Source: Oscillospiraceae bacterium
GTDB lineage: Bacteria; Bacillota; Clostridia; Oscillospirales; Ruminococcaceae
Assembly (NCBI GenBank): GCA_030533325.1
Contig: JAUNJJ010000033.1
Location: forward strand, 1 to 32,970
Direction of reading: 5' to 3'
DNA length: 32,970 nt
Made by a program: the position numbers and the translations under genes. The notes beneath the pieces were generated by a model. That model did no database searches. It was not told where the DNA came from and was given only the letters and a program-made list of their open reading frames with translations. Shown piece by piece: positions 7,405 through 16,600 of the stretch. Within the stretch, counting starts at the first letter, position 1; every line of letters begins with the position of its first letter.

Positions 7405-9728
7405 AAAACAACATTCTGAAGAAAAGCATTTCTGCTGTACTTGCAGTTTCGCTTCTTTCTTCGGCAGCATATGCAGGTGCGGCAACGACACCGGGAAAAG
7501 CCGATTACTATGAAACTGAAAACAACTGGGCAAAGCTCCTTCAGCACACTATTTATTTTTATGATGCAAATATGTGTGGAACAGGAGTAAAGGAAAACAA
7601 TCTTCTCTCATGGCGCGGAAACTGTCATACATATGATGCCGAGGTTCCGCTCGACTCAGAGCATACAAACCTTTCTGACGCATTTATTAAAAAGTATAAG
7701 GATGTACTCGACCCCGACGGAAACGGAACAGTCGATGTTTCAGGAGGATTTCACGATGCCGGTGACCATGTGAAGTTCGGTCTCCCTGAAGCCTATGCAG
7801 CTTCTGTTGTATCCTGGGGATACTATGAATTCCGTGATGCGTACAAAAAGACAGGTCAGGACAAACACGTGGAAACAATATGCCGGTACTTCTGCGATTA
7901 CTTTATGAGAAGTACATTCCGTGATGAAGATGGTAAAGTTATCGCCTTCTGCTATCAGGTAGGCGACGGTGACATAGACCACGCATACTGGCAGTCACCT
8001 GAGATTGATGCCATGGACAGACCGGCATACTTTGCAACAAGCGCTCTCCCTACTACTGATGACGTTTCAGAATCAGCAGCTGCTCTCGCAATAAACTACT
8101 ATAACTTTAAGGACACTGACCCTGACTACGCAGAAAAATGCCTCGACTACGCAAAGGCACTCTTCGACTTCGCAACTGAAAATGAAAAGAAAGTCGGTGA
8201 CGGTGCTGACGGTCCAAAGTCATACTACACTTCAAACAAATGGGAAGATGACTACTGCTTTGCAGCATGCTGGCTCTACCTTATTACCCGTGACCACAGA
8301 TATATTGCCGACAGTATCGGATACGTTGACTACTACGCTCCTCCGGGATACATTCTCTGCTGGAACGATATGTGGAACGGTGTAGGTACACTTCTGGGAC
8401 GCATTCAGGAAATCTACCCTGATGTCTGTGAGGAATACCGCGAAGCTGCCGGAAGAAATCCATACGAAGAAATAGACTTCTGGAAAATGCAGGCCAAGTC
8501 AATAAATGCAGAAATGAACGGCGACGCCGGAACAATCACCCCTGCCGGCTACTTCTGGTTAAATACCTGGGGTTCAGCCCGTTACAATACTGCGGCTCAG
8601 TTCACAGCCCTTGTATATGACAAATACAACAAAGGCAAGGACAAATACAAAACAAGCAACAAGGACTACACATTTTCAGACTGGGCTTTAGGTCAGATGG
8701 AATACATCATAGGTGACAACCCTGCTGACAGATGCTACGTTGTAGGATACAGCGAAAAGTCAGCAAAATATCCTCACCACAGAGCTGCTTCAGGTCTTAC
8801 AATGGCTGAAGATCCGGGCAAACACAAGCATGTTCTTTACGGTGCTCTTGTAGGCGGCCCTGATGCTGATGACCAGCACAATGACGTTACAAAGGACTGG
8901 ATTTACAACGAAGTAACTATTGACTACAATGCAGCAATTGTCGGTGCAGCTGCCGGTCTCTATGAACGTTACGGTGACGAAAGCATGAAGCCTGATGAAA
9001 ACTTCCCTCCTGAGGAAGAAACTGATGATTCAGAGATTTTCTCCGGAGATAACTTCTGGGTTTCAGGTTACTGCTCTGACCAGGCTGAAAGCGACGGTGC
9101 AGGTGCAACAAAGCTTACTTTCTTTGTAAACACGGATTCGCTTACACCTCATACTGACCTTTCCATAAGATATTTCTTTGATATTTCAGAATTTGAAAAC
9201 TACAAGGAAATCCCGCCTTCATTCGTTCTTCAGAAGACATACGATCAGGTACAGACTGAAGTTGATGACAGAGAGGCTGTTCTGTCGAAACCTGTTCACT
9301 ACAAGGACAACATCTACTATGTCGAGATTTCATGGCCGGATTATGCAATCGCAAACTCAAATAAAAAATACCAGCTTATTATCGGTATGTACTACGGTGA
9401 CAACTGGGATTCTTCAAATGACCCGAGCCGTAAGGGTATAAAGGATATTGGTCCTGATTATGATGATATCGTCGGCGGTGTTGAACTTGCGGAAAAATGC
9501 GAATATGTCTGCGTATATGCTGACGGCGTTCTTGTAGGAGGTACCGAACCGGACGGAACACAGCCGGAAAAGGTGTACAAGGGTGCGCAGGCTGTAAGGC
9601 TTGTTCAGCATCTTACAGGTAAGAGGGAGCTGGAGGATGATGTTAAGATGATGTTTGATTTTAATGAGGATAAGATTGTTAATGTTACTGATCTTATTTT
9701 GCTGAAGAATCTTATACTTGGTAAGTAA
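7401..9728 (+). CDS. Secreted GH9 cellulase with CBM3 and dockerin
   Basis: A 775-residue secreted endoglucanase. A signal peptide ends near AYA (residue 25). The GH9 catalytic domain spans about 33-525: GGFHDAGDH (115-123, with the paired catalytic-base Asp119/Asp122), YPHHRA (457-462), and DWIYNEVTIDYNA with acid Glu504. It is followed by a family 3-like module at about 545-705 (RYFFDISE, YYVEISWPDYA), the GH9-CBM3c pairing known from processive endoglucanases. The C-terminus (about 720-775) is dockerin-like. Its second half has a normal calcium loop (DFNEDKIVNVTDL), but the first half keeps only the helix (KGAQAVRLVQHLTG) without a canonical DxDxDG loop, so cohesin binding may be altered. 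AGGAGG lies eight bases before the start. No clear terminator follows. Confidence 0.93.
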   Translation: MKNNILKKSISAVLAVSLLSSAAYAGAATTPGKADYYETENNWAKLLQHTIYFYDANMCGTGVKENNLLSWRGNCHTYDAEVPLDSEHTNLSDAFIKKYKDVLDPDGNGTVDVSGGFHDAGDHVKFGLPEAYAASVVSWGYYEFRDAYKKTGQDKHVETICRYFCDYFMRSTFRDEDGKVIAFCYQVGDGDIDHAYWQSPEIDAMDRPAYFATSALPTTDDVSESAAALAINYYNFKDTDPDYAEKCLDYAKALFDFATENEKKVGDGADGPKSYYTSNKWEDDYCFAACWLYLITRDHRYIADSIGYVDYYAPPGYILCWNDMWNGVGTLLGRIQEIYPDVCEEYREAAGRNPYEEIDFWKMQAKSINAEMNGDAGTITPAGYFWLNTWGSARYNTAAQFTALVYDKYNKGKDKYKTSNKDYTFSDWALGQMEYIIGDNPADRCYVVGYSEKSAKYPHHRAASGLTMAEDPGKHKHVLYGALVGGPDADDQHNDVTKDWIYNEVTIDYNAAIVGAAAGLYERYGDESMKPDENFPPEEETDDSEIFSGDNFWVSGYCSDQAESDGAGATKLTFFVNTDSLTPHTDLSIRYFFDISEFENYKEIPPSFVLQKTYDQVQTEVDDREAVLSKPVHYKDNIYYVEISWPDYAIANSNKKYQLIIGMYYGDNWDSSNDPSRKGIKDIGPDYDDIVGGVELAEKCEYVCVYADGVLVGGTEPDGTQPEKVYKGAQAVRLVQHLTGKRELEDDVKMMFDFNEDKIVNVTDLILLKNLILGK

Positions 9729-9783
9729 TTCGTATTTTTATGTGCATATACAAGGATTAAGTTCAGTATTATCTTCTTGTTTT

Positions 9784-9835
9784 GCATGGCTTTGCGGTCG
9801 AGCTCTGCACTCCCTTCGGTCGCCTGCACCTTCGC
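9784..9835. repeat. GC-rich interspersed repeat, copy B
   Basis: Same unit as at 4276: GCATGGCTTTGCGGTCG followed by AGCTCTGCACTCCCTTCGG and TCGCCTGCACCTTCGC, one substitution from copy A over about 50 bp. It is immediately upstream of the promoter of the ParA-like/oxidoreductase transcript. Confidence 0.8.
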
Positions 9836-9839
9836 CCTA

Positions 9840-9868
9840 TTGACCTTTGTATTATTGTGTGGTATAAT
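9840..9868 (+). promoter_or_regulatory. Promoter of the ParA-like/oxidoreductase operon
   Basis: TTGACC, 17-bp spacer, TATAAT, five bases after repeat copy B. It gives a leader of about 95 bases. Confidence 0.75.
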
Positions 9869-9901
9869 TAATACTGCGAATTCAAACATTTGCGTTCTTT
9901 T

Positions 9902-9941
9902 ATGTTGTATTCCCCATGTGGGAATACGACATATATTTTTT
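9902..9941 (+). terminator. Leader hairpin with T-run, possible attenuator
   Basis: GTATTCCC-catgt-GGGAATAC, extended by further pairs (one G-U) to about 13 bp, followed within a few bases by six T. It sits in the 5' leader, 28 bp before the start codon of the first gene, so it is better placed for attenuation than for ending the GH9 transcript. Either is possible. Confidence 0.5.
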
Positions 9942-9968
9942 GAAAAAATTCATTTAAAGGATAAAAAA

Positions 9969-10619
9969 ATGCAGTTTAAAAAGATTACTATTATTACCGG
10001 TGAATACGGTTCGGGGAAAACCAACCTTTCTGTAAATCTTGCTTGCGAGATGCACAAAAGCGGCAGTACTGCCATTGTTGACCTTGACACGGTTAATCCG
10101 TATTTCCGGACTGCTGACTTCAGGGACGAGCTCACCGGTCAGGGAATCGATGTGATTACACCCGAATATGCAAATTCAAATCTTGATATTCCGGTGCTTA
10201 ACTTTGATATAGAACGTATCATACGCACCCACGACCACACGGTTATCGACGTGGGCGGTTCGGATGCAGGTGCATTTGCCCTCGGAAGATACAAAGCGGT
10301 AATCAACAAGTACAGCGATGATTATGATATGCTGTACGTTTACAACATGTACCGCACTACAGATGTTTCGGCAGAAGAAACAGTCGTTCTCCTGCGTGAA
10401 ATAGAACAGGCCTGCTCATTAAAATGCACAGGTCTCGTAAACAACCCTAATCTCGGCTTTGAAACAACAGCCGAAATCGTTGAAAATGCTTCTGAATTCT
10501 CCGAAGAGATTGCCCGGATGACAGGACTTCCTGTGGTTTTCAGATGCATTCCGGAAACACTTACTCCATCAGAAAACGACTTTCCTGTGAAAAGAAAAGT
10601 TAAGCTTATCTGGGAATAA
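9969..10619 (+). CDS. ParA/MinD-like P-loop ATPase
   Basis: A 216-residue cytoplasmic ATPase. The start at 9969 is used because AAAGGA sits eight bases before it; the longer upstream frame runs through the promoter and repeat. Residues 4-20 hold a P-loop (ITGEYGSGKTNL), followed by an IVDLDTVNPYF segment as in the SIMIBI class, and HTVIDVGGSD as Walker B-like. The canonical KGGxGKT of partition ParA is not present, so a plasmid partition role is unlikely. It is the first gene of a transcript leading into the 2-oxoacid:ferredoxin oxidoreductase genes, 48 bp downstream. An accessory or maturation role for that iron-sulfur enzyme is speculation; the biochemical function is not known. Confidence 0.75.
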   Translation: MQFKKITIITGEYGSGKTNLSVNLACEMHKSGSTAIVDLDTVNPYFRTADFRDELTGQGIDVITPEYANSNLDIPVLNFDIERIIRTHDHTVIDVGGSDAGAFALGRYKAVINKYSDDYDMLYVYNMYRTTDVSAEETVVLLREIEQACSLKCTGLVNNPNLGFETTAEIVENASEFSEEIARMTGLPVVFRCIPETLTPSENDFPVKRKVKLIWE

Positions 10620-10667
10620 TCCGGGTTACAGATAACAAGAAATATTACAGCAAAAGAGGCGAAAAAG

Positions 10668-10874
10668 ATGATCAGTATTAATTTTGAAAGATGCAAAGGC
10701 TGCGGACTTTGTGTTTCAGCATGTCCGAAGAAGATTATTTCACTCTCTGAAGAGAAGCATAATCAGAAAGGTTACTACCCTGCTGTTTGTACAGACAATG
10801 AAAAATGTATCTCATGTGCATTATGTGCTATGATGTGTCCTGACTGTGCAATTAAAGTTGAAAAAGGAGAATAA
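10668..10874 (+). CDS. 2-oxoacid:ferredoxin oxidoreductase, delta (ferredoxin) subunit
   Basis: A 68-residue ferredoxin-like subunit with two 4Fe-4S binding motifs, CKGCGLCVSACP near residues 9-20 and CISCALCAMMCP near 47-58. It carries electrons from the thiamine pyrophosphate site to external ferredoxin. It is the first of four consecutive subunit genes, with three bases to the alpha gene, so expression is likely coupled. Order delta-alpha-beta-gamma is common for the VOR/KOR-type enzymes of Clostridia. Confidence 0.9.
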   Translation: MISINFERCKGCGLCVSACPKKIISLSEEKHNQKGYYPAVCTDNEKCISCALCAMMCPDCAIKVEKGE

Positions 10875-10877
10875 AAA

Positions 10878-11936
10878 ATGGAAAGAGTTCTTATGAAGGG
10901 AAACGAAGCACTTGCTGAAGCCGCTATTCGTGCAGGCTGCAAATGTTTCTTCGCATATCCTATAACACCTCAGACAGAGGTTGCTGCATATCTTGCAAAA
11001 AACATGAAGAAGAGAGATATCACATTTCTTCAGGCAGAAAGTGAAATCGCTGCTGTAAACATGGTTCTCGGCGCAAGCTCAGCCGGCGTCAGAACAATGA
11101 CATCAAGCTCATCACCTGGAATCTCACTCAAGAGCGAAGGCGTTTCATACCTTGCAGGTTCAGATCTTCCTGCAGTTATCGTAAACGTACAGAGAGGCGG
11201 TCCGGGTCTCGGAAGCATTCAGCCTTCACAGTCAGACTACTGGCAGGCTACAAAGGCTCTCGGTCACGGTGACTTCCAGCTTATCGTATTTGCTCCTGCT
11301 TCTGTACAGGAAACAGTTGATATGACAATCAGAGCATTTGAAGAAGCTGACAGATACCGTATGCCTGTTATGATTCTCACAGACGGCTTCCTCGGACAGA
11401 TGATGGAACCTGTTTCATTCTCTGACGAAGCACCTGTTATCGAAGAAAAGGACTGGGCATGTTCAGGTCACAAGGGTGAAAGAAAGCACAACATCATAAA
11501 CTCACTCTTCCTCCAGCCTGATGATCTTGAACACTCTGTAAATGAAAGATACAAGAGATATGATATAATCAAAGAAAAGATCCACGATGCAGAGATCTAC
11601 AAGTGTGAAGATGCTGATATCGTTCTGGCAGCTTACGGTACAACAGCACGTGTTGCAAAATCAGCTGTAAATCAGGCAAGAGAAAAAGGCATCAAGGCTG
11701 GTCTTTTCAGACCAAAGACACTCTGGCCATTCCCTGTTGAAGAATTCAGGTCAGCATGTGCAAATGCAAAGACTGTTCTCAGCGTTGAAATGTCACAGGG
11801 ACAGATGGTTGAAGATCTCCGTCTTGCACTTGACTGCAGACTTCCTGTAGAATTCTACGGCAGACACGGCGGTAACATCCCTTCACCTGCTGAAGTTCTC
11901 GAACAGATAGAAAAGATATCAGAAAGGAGCCTCTAA
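10878..11936 (+). CDS. vorB: 2-oxoacid:ferredoxin oxidoreductase, alpha subunit (VorB-type)
   Basis: A 352-residue alpha subunit. The start (MKGNEALAEAAIRAGC), the FFAYPITPQTE motif, TSSSSPGISLKSEG and GGPGLGSIQPSQSDYW are typical of the pyrimidine-binding half of 2-oxoacid oxidoreductases of the VorB/KorA group. The family oxidises 2-oxoacids to acyl-CoA with reduction of ferredoxin, and runs in reverse for amino acid synthesis in rumen anaerobes. Substrate (branched-chain 2-oxoacid or 2-oxoglutarate) cannot be fixed from sequence alone; the symbol follows the closest family name. AAAGGAG precedes the ATG. Confidence 0.88.
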   Translation: MERVLMKGNEALAEAAIRAGCKCFFAYPITPQTEVAAYLAKNMKKRDITFLQAESEIAAVNMVLGASSAGVRTMTSSSSPGISLKSEGVSYLAGSDLPAVIVNVQRGGPGLGSIQPSQSDYWQATKALGHGDFQLIVFAPASVQETVDMTIRAFEEADRYRMPVMILTDGFLGQMMEPVSFSDEAPVIEEKDWACSGHKGERKHNIINSLFLQPDDLEHSVNERYKRYDIIKEKIHDAEIYKCEDADIVLAAYGTTARVAKSAVNQAREKGIKAGLFRPKTLWPFPVEEFRSACANAKTVLSVEMSQGQMVEDLRLALDCRLPVEFYGRHGGNIPSPAEVLEQIEKISERSL

Positions 11937-11938
11937 TA

Positions 11939-12703
11939 ATGGCAGTTGTATTTGACAAACCACATGCACTCTGTGATGTACCAACTCACTACTGTCCTGG
12001 ATGTACACACGGAATCATCCACAGACTTGTTGCTGAGGTTATGGATGAACTTGGAATAGAAGGTAATTCAGTGGGTGTATTCCCTGTAGGATGTTCTGTT
12101 CTTGCATATAATTATTTTGAATGTGATATGGTAGGTGCTCCTCACGGAAGAGCACCGGCTGTTGCAACAGGTGTCAAGAGAGCACGTCCTGACTCTGTAG
12201 TATTTACATACCAGGGTGACGGCGACCTCGCTGCTATCGGTACCTGCGAGACAGTTCACGCAGCTGCAAGAGGCGAAAATATCACAGTTATCTTCGTAAA
12301 CAACACAATCTACGGAATGACAGGCGGTCAGATGGCTCCTACAACAATGCCTGGTCAGGTTACACAGACTACACCTTACGGACGTGAACCTGAGATTCAG
12401 GGTTATCCTGTAAAAATGTGTGAGATGCTTTCAACACTTGAAGGTACAGCTCTTGCACAGAGAGTTTCCGTTGACAATCCTGCTCACATCCGTGAAGCAA
12501 AGAAGGCTATCAAAAAGGCTTTTGAAAACCAGATCAACAAGAAGGGCTTCTCAATCGTTGAAGTTCTCTCGACATGTCCTACAAACTGGGGTATGTCACC
12601 TGTTGATGCACTTGAAAGAGTACGTACAGAAATGATTCCTTACTTCCCTCTCGGAGTTTACAAGGATGAAGCTGTATGGAACAAAGAAGAAAAAGCTGAC
12701 TGA
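11939..12703 (+). CDS. 2-oxoacid:ferredoxin oxidoreductase, beta (TPP-binding) subunit
   Basis: A 254-residue beta subunit. It holds the thiamine pyrophosphate/Mg binding motif GDGDLAAIGTCE through NNTIYGMTGGQ, and a Cys pair in HYCPGCTHG near the N-terminus that fits an iron-sulfur or cofactor site as in this family. It starts two bases after the alpha subunit stop. It forms the active site together with the alpha subunit. Confidence 0.9.
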   Translation: MAVVFDKPHALCDVPTHYCPGCTHGIIHRLVAEVMDELGIEGNSVGVFPVGCSVLAYNYFECDMVGAPHGRAPAVATGVKRARPDSVVFTYQGDGDLAAIGTCETVHAAARGENITVIFVNNTIYGMTGGQMAPTTMPGQVTQTTPYGREPEIQGYPVKMCEMLSTLEGTALAQRVSVDNPAHIREAKKAIKKAFENQINKKGFSIVEVLSTCPTNWGMSPVDALERVRTEMIPYFPLGVYKDEAVWNKEEKAD

Positions 12704-12720
12704 AAGGAGAACTAACTAAT

Positions 12721-13266
12721 ATGCTTACAGAAACTATAATCTGCGGATTCGGCGGACAGGGTGTTCTCTTCACAGGAAAGCTCCTTGCATACGCTGCACT
12801 TTACGAAGGAAAGGAACTCTCATGGATGCCTTCATACGGTCCTGAGATGCGCGGAGGCACATGTAACTGCTCTGTATGTCTCTCAGATGAACCAATCGGT
12901 TCTCCGCTTGTAACAGCACCTGATATCCTTATCGCTATGAACGCTCCTTCATTTGACAAGTTTGAAAGCACTGTAAAGCCGGGCGGAATCATTTTCGCAG
13001 ACAGCTCAATCATTGAGAGAAAGTCTGAACGTACAGATGTTACCTGCTTCTACATTCCTTCAACAGAACTTGCAAAGGAAAACGGTCTTGCCGGTATGTC
13101 AAATATCATCCTTCTCGGCAAGGTAATTAAGGAATGCTCAGACAGACTCGTTGGTATCAACTACGATATGATCGTTTCTGCATTTAACAAGATTATTCCA
13201 CCTAAGAAGGCTGCACTTGTTGAAAAGAACATTCAGGCACTTAAGGTTGGATTTGATTTCAAGTAA
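12721..13266 (+). CDS. 2-oxoacid:ferredoxin oxidoreductase, gamma subunit
   Basis: A 181-residue gamma subunit with the family signatures GFGGQGVLFTGKLLAYA near the N-terminus and SYGPEMRGGTCNC, which belong to the CoA-binding/catalytic-gamma domain. It is the last gene of the operon; AAGGAGA precedes the start and a terminator follows 17 bases after the stop. Confidence 0.9.
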   Translation: MLTETIICGFGGQGVLFTGKLLAYAALYEGKELSWMPSYGPEMRGGTCNCSVCLSDEPIGSPLVTAPDILIAMNAPSFDKFESTVKPGGIIFADSSIIERKSERTDVTCFYIPSTELAKENGLAGMSNIILLGKVIKECSDRLVGINYDMIVSAFNKIIPPKKAALVEKNIQALKVGFDFK

Positions 13267-13283
13267 TATTTAAAATTTTATAC

Positions 13284-13325
13284 AAAAATGGTGTATCCTG
13301 TTTTATCAGGTTACACCATTTTTTT
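13284..13325 (+). terminator. Intrinsic terminator of the oxidoreductase operon
   Basis: AAAAATGGTGTA and TACACCATTTTT stem with an inner CCTG/CAGG pair and a T-run. The A/T symmetry would let it work in both directions. Confidence 0.85.
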
Positions 13326-13443
13326 GTATTAAGATATCCTTTTTAACTGTTCCGCCGCTTTTACCGGCAAAATATCAACAAATACTTTTTGAATTCAATC
13401 ATTTTTTTGCCGATAGCGGCAAATAATTACGGCGGGAAAATAT
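13326..13443. other. Intergenic region with GCCG/CGGC hairpins
   Basis: No ORF supported. It holds GCCG-cttttac-CGGC (13354-13368), TTTGCCG-atag-CGGCAAA (13406-13423) and the start of GGCGG/CCGCC (13431-13452), the last overlapping the end of the small ORF on the minus strand. It could be the structured 3' part of that transcript. No T-run follows these stems on the minus strand. Confidence 0.45.
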
Positions 13444-13524
13444 TTATCCGCCGGTTTTGTCCGAATAGTAAAGTTTCCCCCAGGTCTTTTTGCCCTTTCT
13501 GCCTTTTATGATGTATTCTCTCAT
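13444..13524 (-). CDS. 26-residue Lys/Gly-rich microprotein
   Basis: A short ORF starting MREYIIKGRKGKKTWGK and ending in Lys-Thr-Gly-Gly. It is preceded by AAAGGAG seven bases before the ATG and by a near-consensus promoter 41 bp upstream, so it very probably is transcribed and can be translated. It is strongly basic, with no membrane segment. No family is recognised. It lies in the same direction as, and directly after the terminator of, the giant LRR gene. The alternative is that the transcript is a small RNA and the ORF is incidental. Confidence 0.55.
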   Translation of the reverse strand: MREYIIKGRKGKKTWGKLYYSDKTGG

Positions 13525-13564
13525 GTGATTGCTCCTTTGGATTTTAAAATAATTTGTTGTTTTT

Positions 13565-13593
13565 ATTATAACATTGTTCGCCTGTTTTGGCAA
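13565..13593 (-). promoter_or_regulatory. Promoter of the microprotein/small RNA
   Basis: Minus-strand TTGCCA, 17-bp spacer, TATAAT, directly abutting the terminator of the upstream LRR gene, so it creates an independent short transcript. Confidence 0.7.
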
Positions 13594-13626
13594 TATAAAA
13601 AATCAGCTGCCGGAAAGCCGGCAGCT
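13594..13626 (-). terminator. Intrinsic terminator of the giant LRR gene
   Basis: Nine-bp GC-rich stem AGCTGCCGG / CCGGCAGCT with a four-base loop, followed on the minus strand by a T-rich tract. It lies 17 bp after the stop codon. Confidence 0.85.
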
Positions 13627-13642
13627 AAAAATTATAATAGAA

Positions 13643-16600
13643 TTAAAATGTTGAAACGTTTATATATGTGCCAAACACATCTGATTTATCCCATGAAGTC
13701 CAGGATATCCAATCAATATTTCCATGTTTTATTGACTTAGCTATTTTAACATTAGTAAAATTATGTCCTTTAAAACATCCATCATACAAGCGTTCTAGTC
13801 CACCTGCATTAAATGTATATACTCCAGTCCATCCATTATATCGTCCATCTGAATTGTTAAATGCATTTTTACCAATTACTTTAACATTTCCTTCAAATGT
13901 AACATTTCTAAATGATGAATACTCGAATATATTGCTGGCACTCTCCCCATATCCGTTTCCTTTGCCTTCAACACCCGCAGAAGCATATCCTCTTACTGTC
14001 AGACTTGGAGGATTTCTAAATCCACTACAGAAATACTGAAAAGCACAGCTGTCAATTGATTTGACTGAACCTGGTATTACAAAACTTCTTTCTTCTATAG
14101 CAACATTTCCAAAGAATCTTGTTTCTGCAAATGCATATGCTCCAATGTTCTCAACACCTTCATCAAGTATGAGTTTTCCACGGTAGTTTTCATCTACACT
14201 CTCCATCTTGTAGAATGCCTTTTCCCAGATATTCTTAACATTAATTTCAATATCACCGGTGATTCCGTTGTAATATTCATCAGAATTATCAAATGCTCTT
14301 TCTGCAATAGTCTGAACATTACCACCAATATAGACATTATTAAACTTTGCGTTTTTAAAAATTGTAATTGTATCATATTTCTGTGTATTTGCATTCCATG
14401 GACCAGTTGAACCGAATGCTTTTTCTGTAATATTTCCGTTTGAATCAGTTGTGGTTAATGAGGCTCCAAGAATTTCGAGTTTAGGTATTCTGTCCATATC
14501 AGTAATTCCGGAACACATCGATTCAAAAGCATTTGACTTTATTTCTGTTACAGTTTCCGGGATTGTGAACACTGCCTGCGAATTATCAGATTTGGTATAG
14601 TTTTTATAGAAATTGCTACATCCTTTGAATGCATTTTCCCCTATATTTCGTATTCCGTTATTCCCCTCTGTTTTAAAATATAATTCACCATCCAGACCAG
14701 AACAATTTTCAAACGCTGATTCTTCGATAACTGCAACATTGGCTCCTATATTAACATTTCCGGTGATAAGAGAATTATTTGAAATAAAGTTTTCTTCAAT
14801 CAGACGTGTATTCCAGCCAATTATTATATCCTTGAACTTAGAATTATTAAAAATATTTTTTCCAATCATCTGATATTCAGTGTTACCAACTGTTTTAGTT
14901 CCTGATGAACCTTCAATCTTCAGGAAACCAGGGCTTTGCGTGTTGCTGGCAAAACTGTTAAATGCATTCTGTCCAATATTCTTCACGCATGGAGGAATTC
15001 GAAGTCCTTGAGAAAATTTTACACATCCTGAGAATGCCTCATCTCCAATATTTTCAACTCCATCATTCAATACTCCTGTTTCAGAGTTATAATCAAGTCC
15101 AAGAGTAAGCACCCCGTCAAAACCTGAACAATTATAGAAGGCCTGCCTCCATACTGAATCAACTGTAGATTCAATGGTCAGATTTCCTGTAAGTTTTGAA
15201 TAAATACCGTTATCATTTTTAAATGCATCTTCAGCAAGGCAGGATACCTTTCCGCCTATTGTTACGTTTTTAAACTGAGCATTGTCAAATATCTGAATTG
15301 TCGGATACTTTCCATCAACAAGAGGCGAAACTGATCCGAACGCCCGATCAGTCGAATTAGAAGAACCGTAGATTTTAAGTGCTGGTATTTTTGAGGTTTC
15401 TCTGGTCGATGAACACATTCCCGAGAAGGCGTGTTCACCGATACTTACAACACTTTCAGGAACAATAAACTCAGCCTGTCCACCGTTTTCCGGTGTAAAA
15501 TTATCATAGAACTTTGTACAGCCCGCAAAGGCATTAGCTCCAATGGTAAGCGGTCTCGGTTCAGATGTACTCTGCTGACTTGAAACGTATGAATCGTCAC
15601 GCAGATTAAGCAGACCATCAAACGGGCAGTTTTTAAAAGCTTCATTACCAATATAGGTCACACCTCTTCCTATAGCCAGTGTTCCGCTCCATTTGTCATA
15701 TAATCTGTTCTTATCATTGTTCTCGTTTATAAATGCTCTATCTTCAATTCTGTTAACAGTTCCGCTTATGAATACATCTTTAAATTGTGAACCTATAAAA
15801 ATCTCATGATCAATTGACGAGCCATTGTTTGAGCTTCCTCCCCATATTATAAGTGCGCCGGCATCTTCTGGTTTTGCCTTTGCCGCAAAATGATAAAATG
15901 CATCTCCGCCCATCGATTTCATTGTATATGGGATAACAAGAGTACCTGACATATTTTCACAATTTTTAAACGCATAGTTACCTATCTCTCTAAGCTTTGG
16001 TTCACTGGCACTTCTTGAATCTGTATTTTCCCCGAGAATAAGACGACCTGTAAATGCACAGCTCTCGAATGCAGACACTCCAATAGTTTCAATACTGTTG
16101 CTTAAGCTTAGTCCGCCAGTAATATGAGTATAGTCATACCAGTATTCAACCCCATCATATGTAAACTTACTTCCATTTACACTCGAATTCAGCATATTGT
16201 GCATAAAATTGTCGCTGATATTCTTTACACTTCCTCCTATCTTTACTCCATTGTATTTTGCACCAACAAAAATATTCGATTTTCTGTTAGTGTATCCAAG
16301 ATTACCTGCAGTATCGGTACATCCGTCAATTACAAGTTTTCCGTTTCCGTTACCTGAATCCCAGAAAGCCATATCTCCTATCTCGGTAACAGTAGCAGGA
16401 ATGTTTACATTATTGAATCCAACTTTTGCGAAAGCTTCTTTTTTTATTGTTTTAAGACCCTCTTTATCTGAGTCACCTTTCTCCTCAATTTTCAGATCTC
16501 CATAAAAATTACATCCCAAAAAAGCTCTCTCACCAATTAAAGTAACACTGTTCTCAATAGTTAAACTTCCTTTTAGATTGTCGTAATTATAAGTATCATT

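Noticed and set aside
9777-9968. A longer N-terminus for the ParA-like ATPase
   Set aside because: It would be encoded by the GC-rich repeat, the promoter and the leader hairpin; the ATG at 9969 has a good ribosome site and gives a normal N-terminus.
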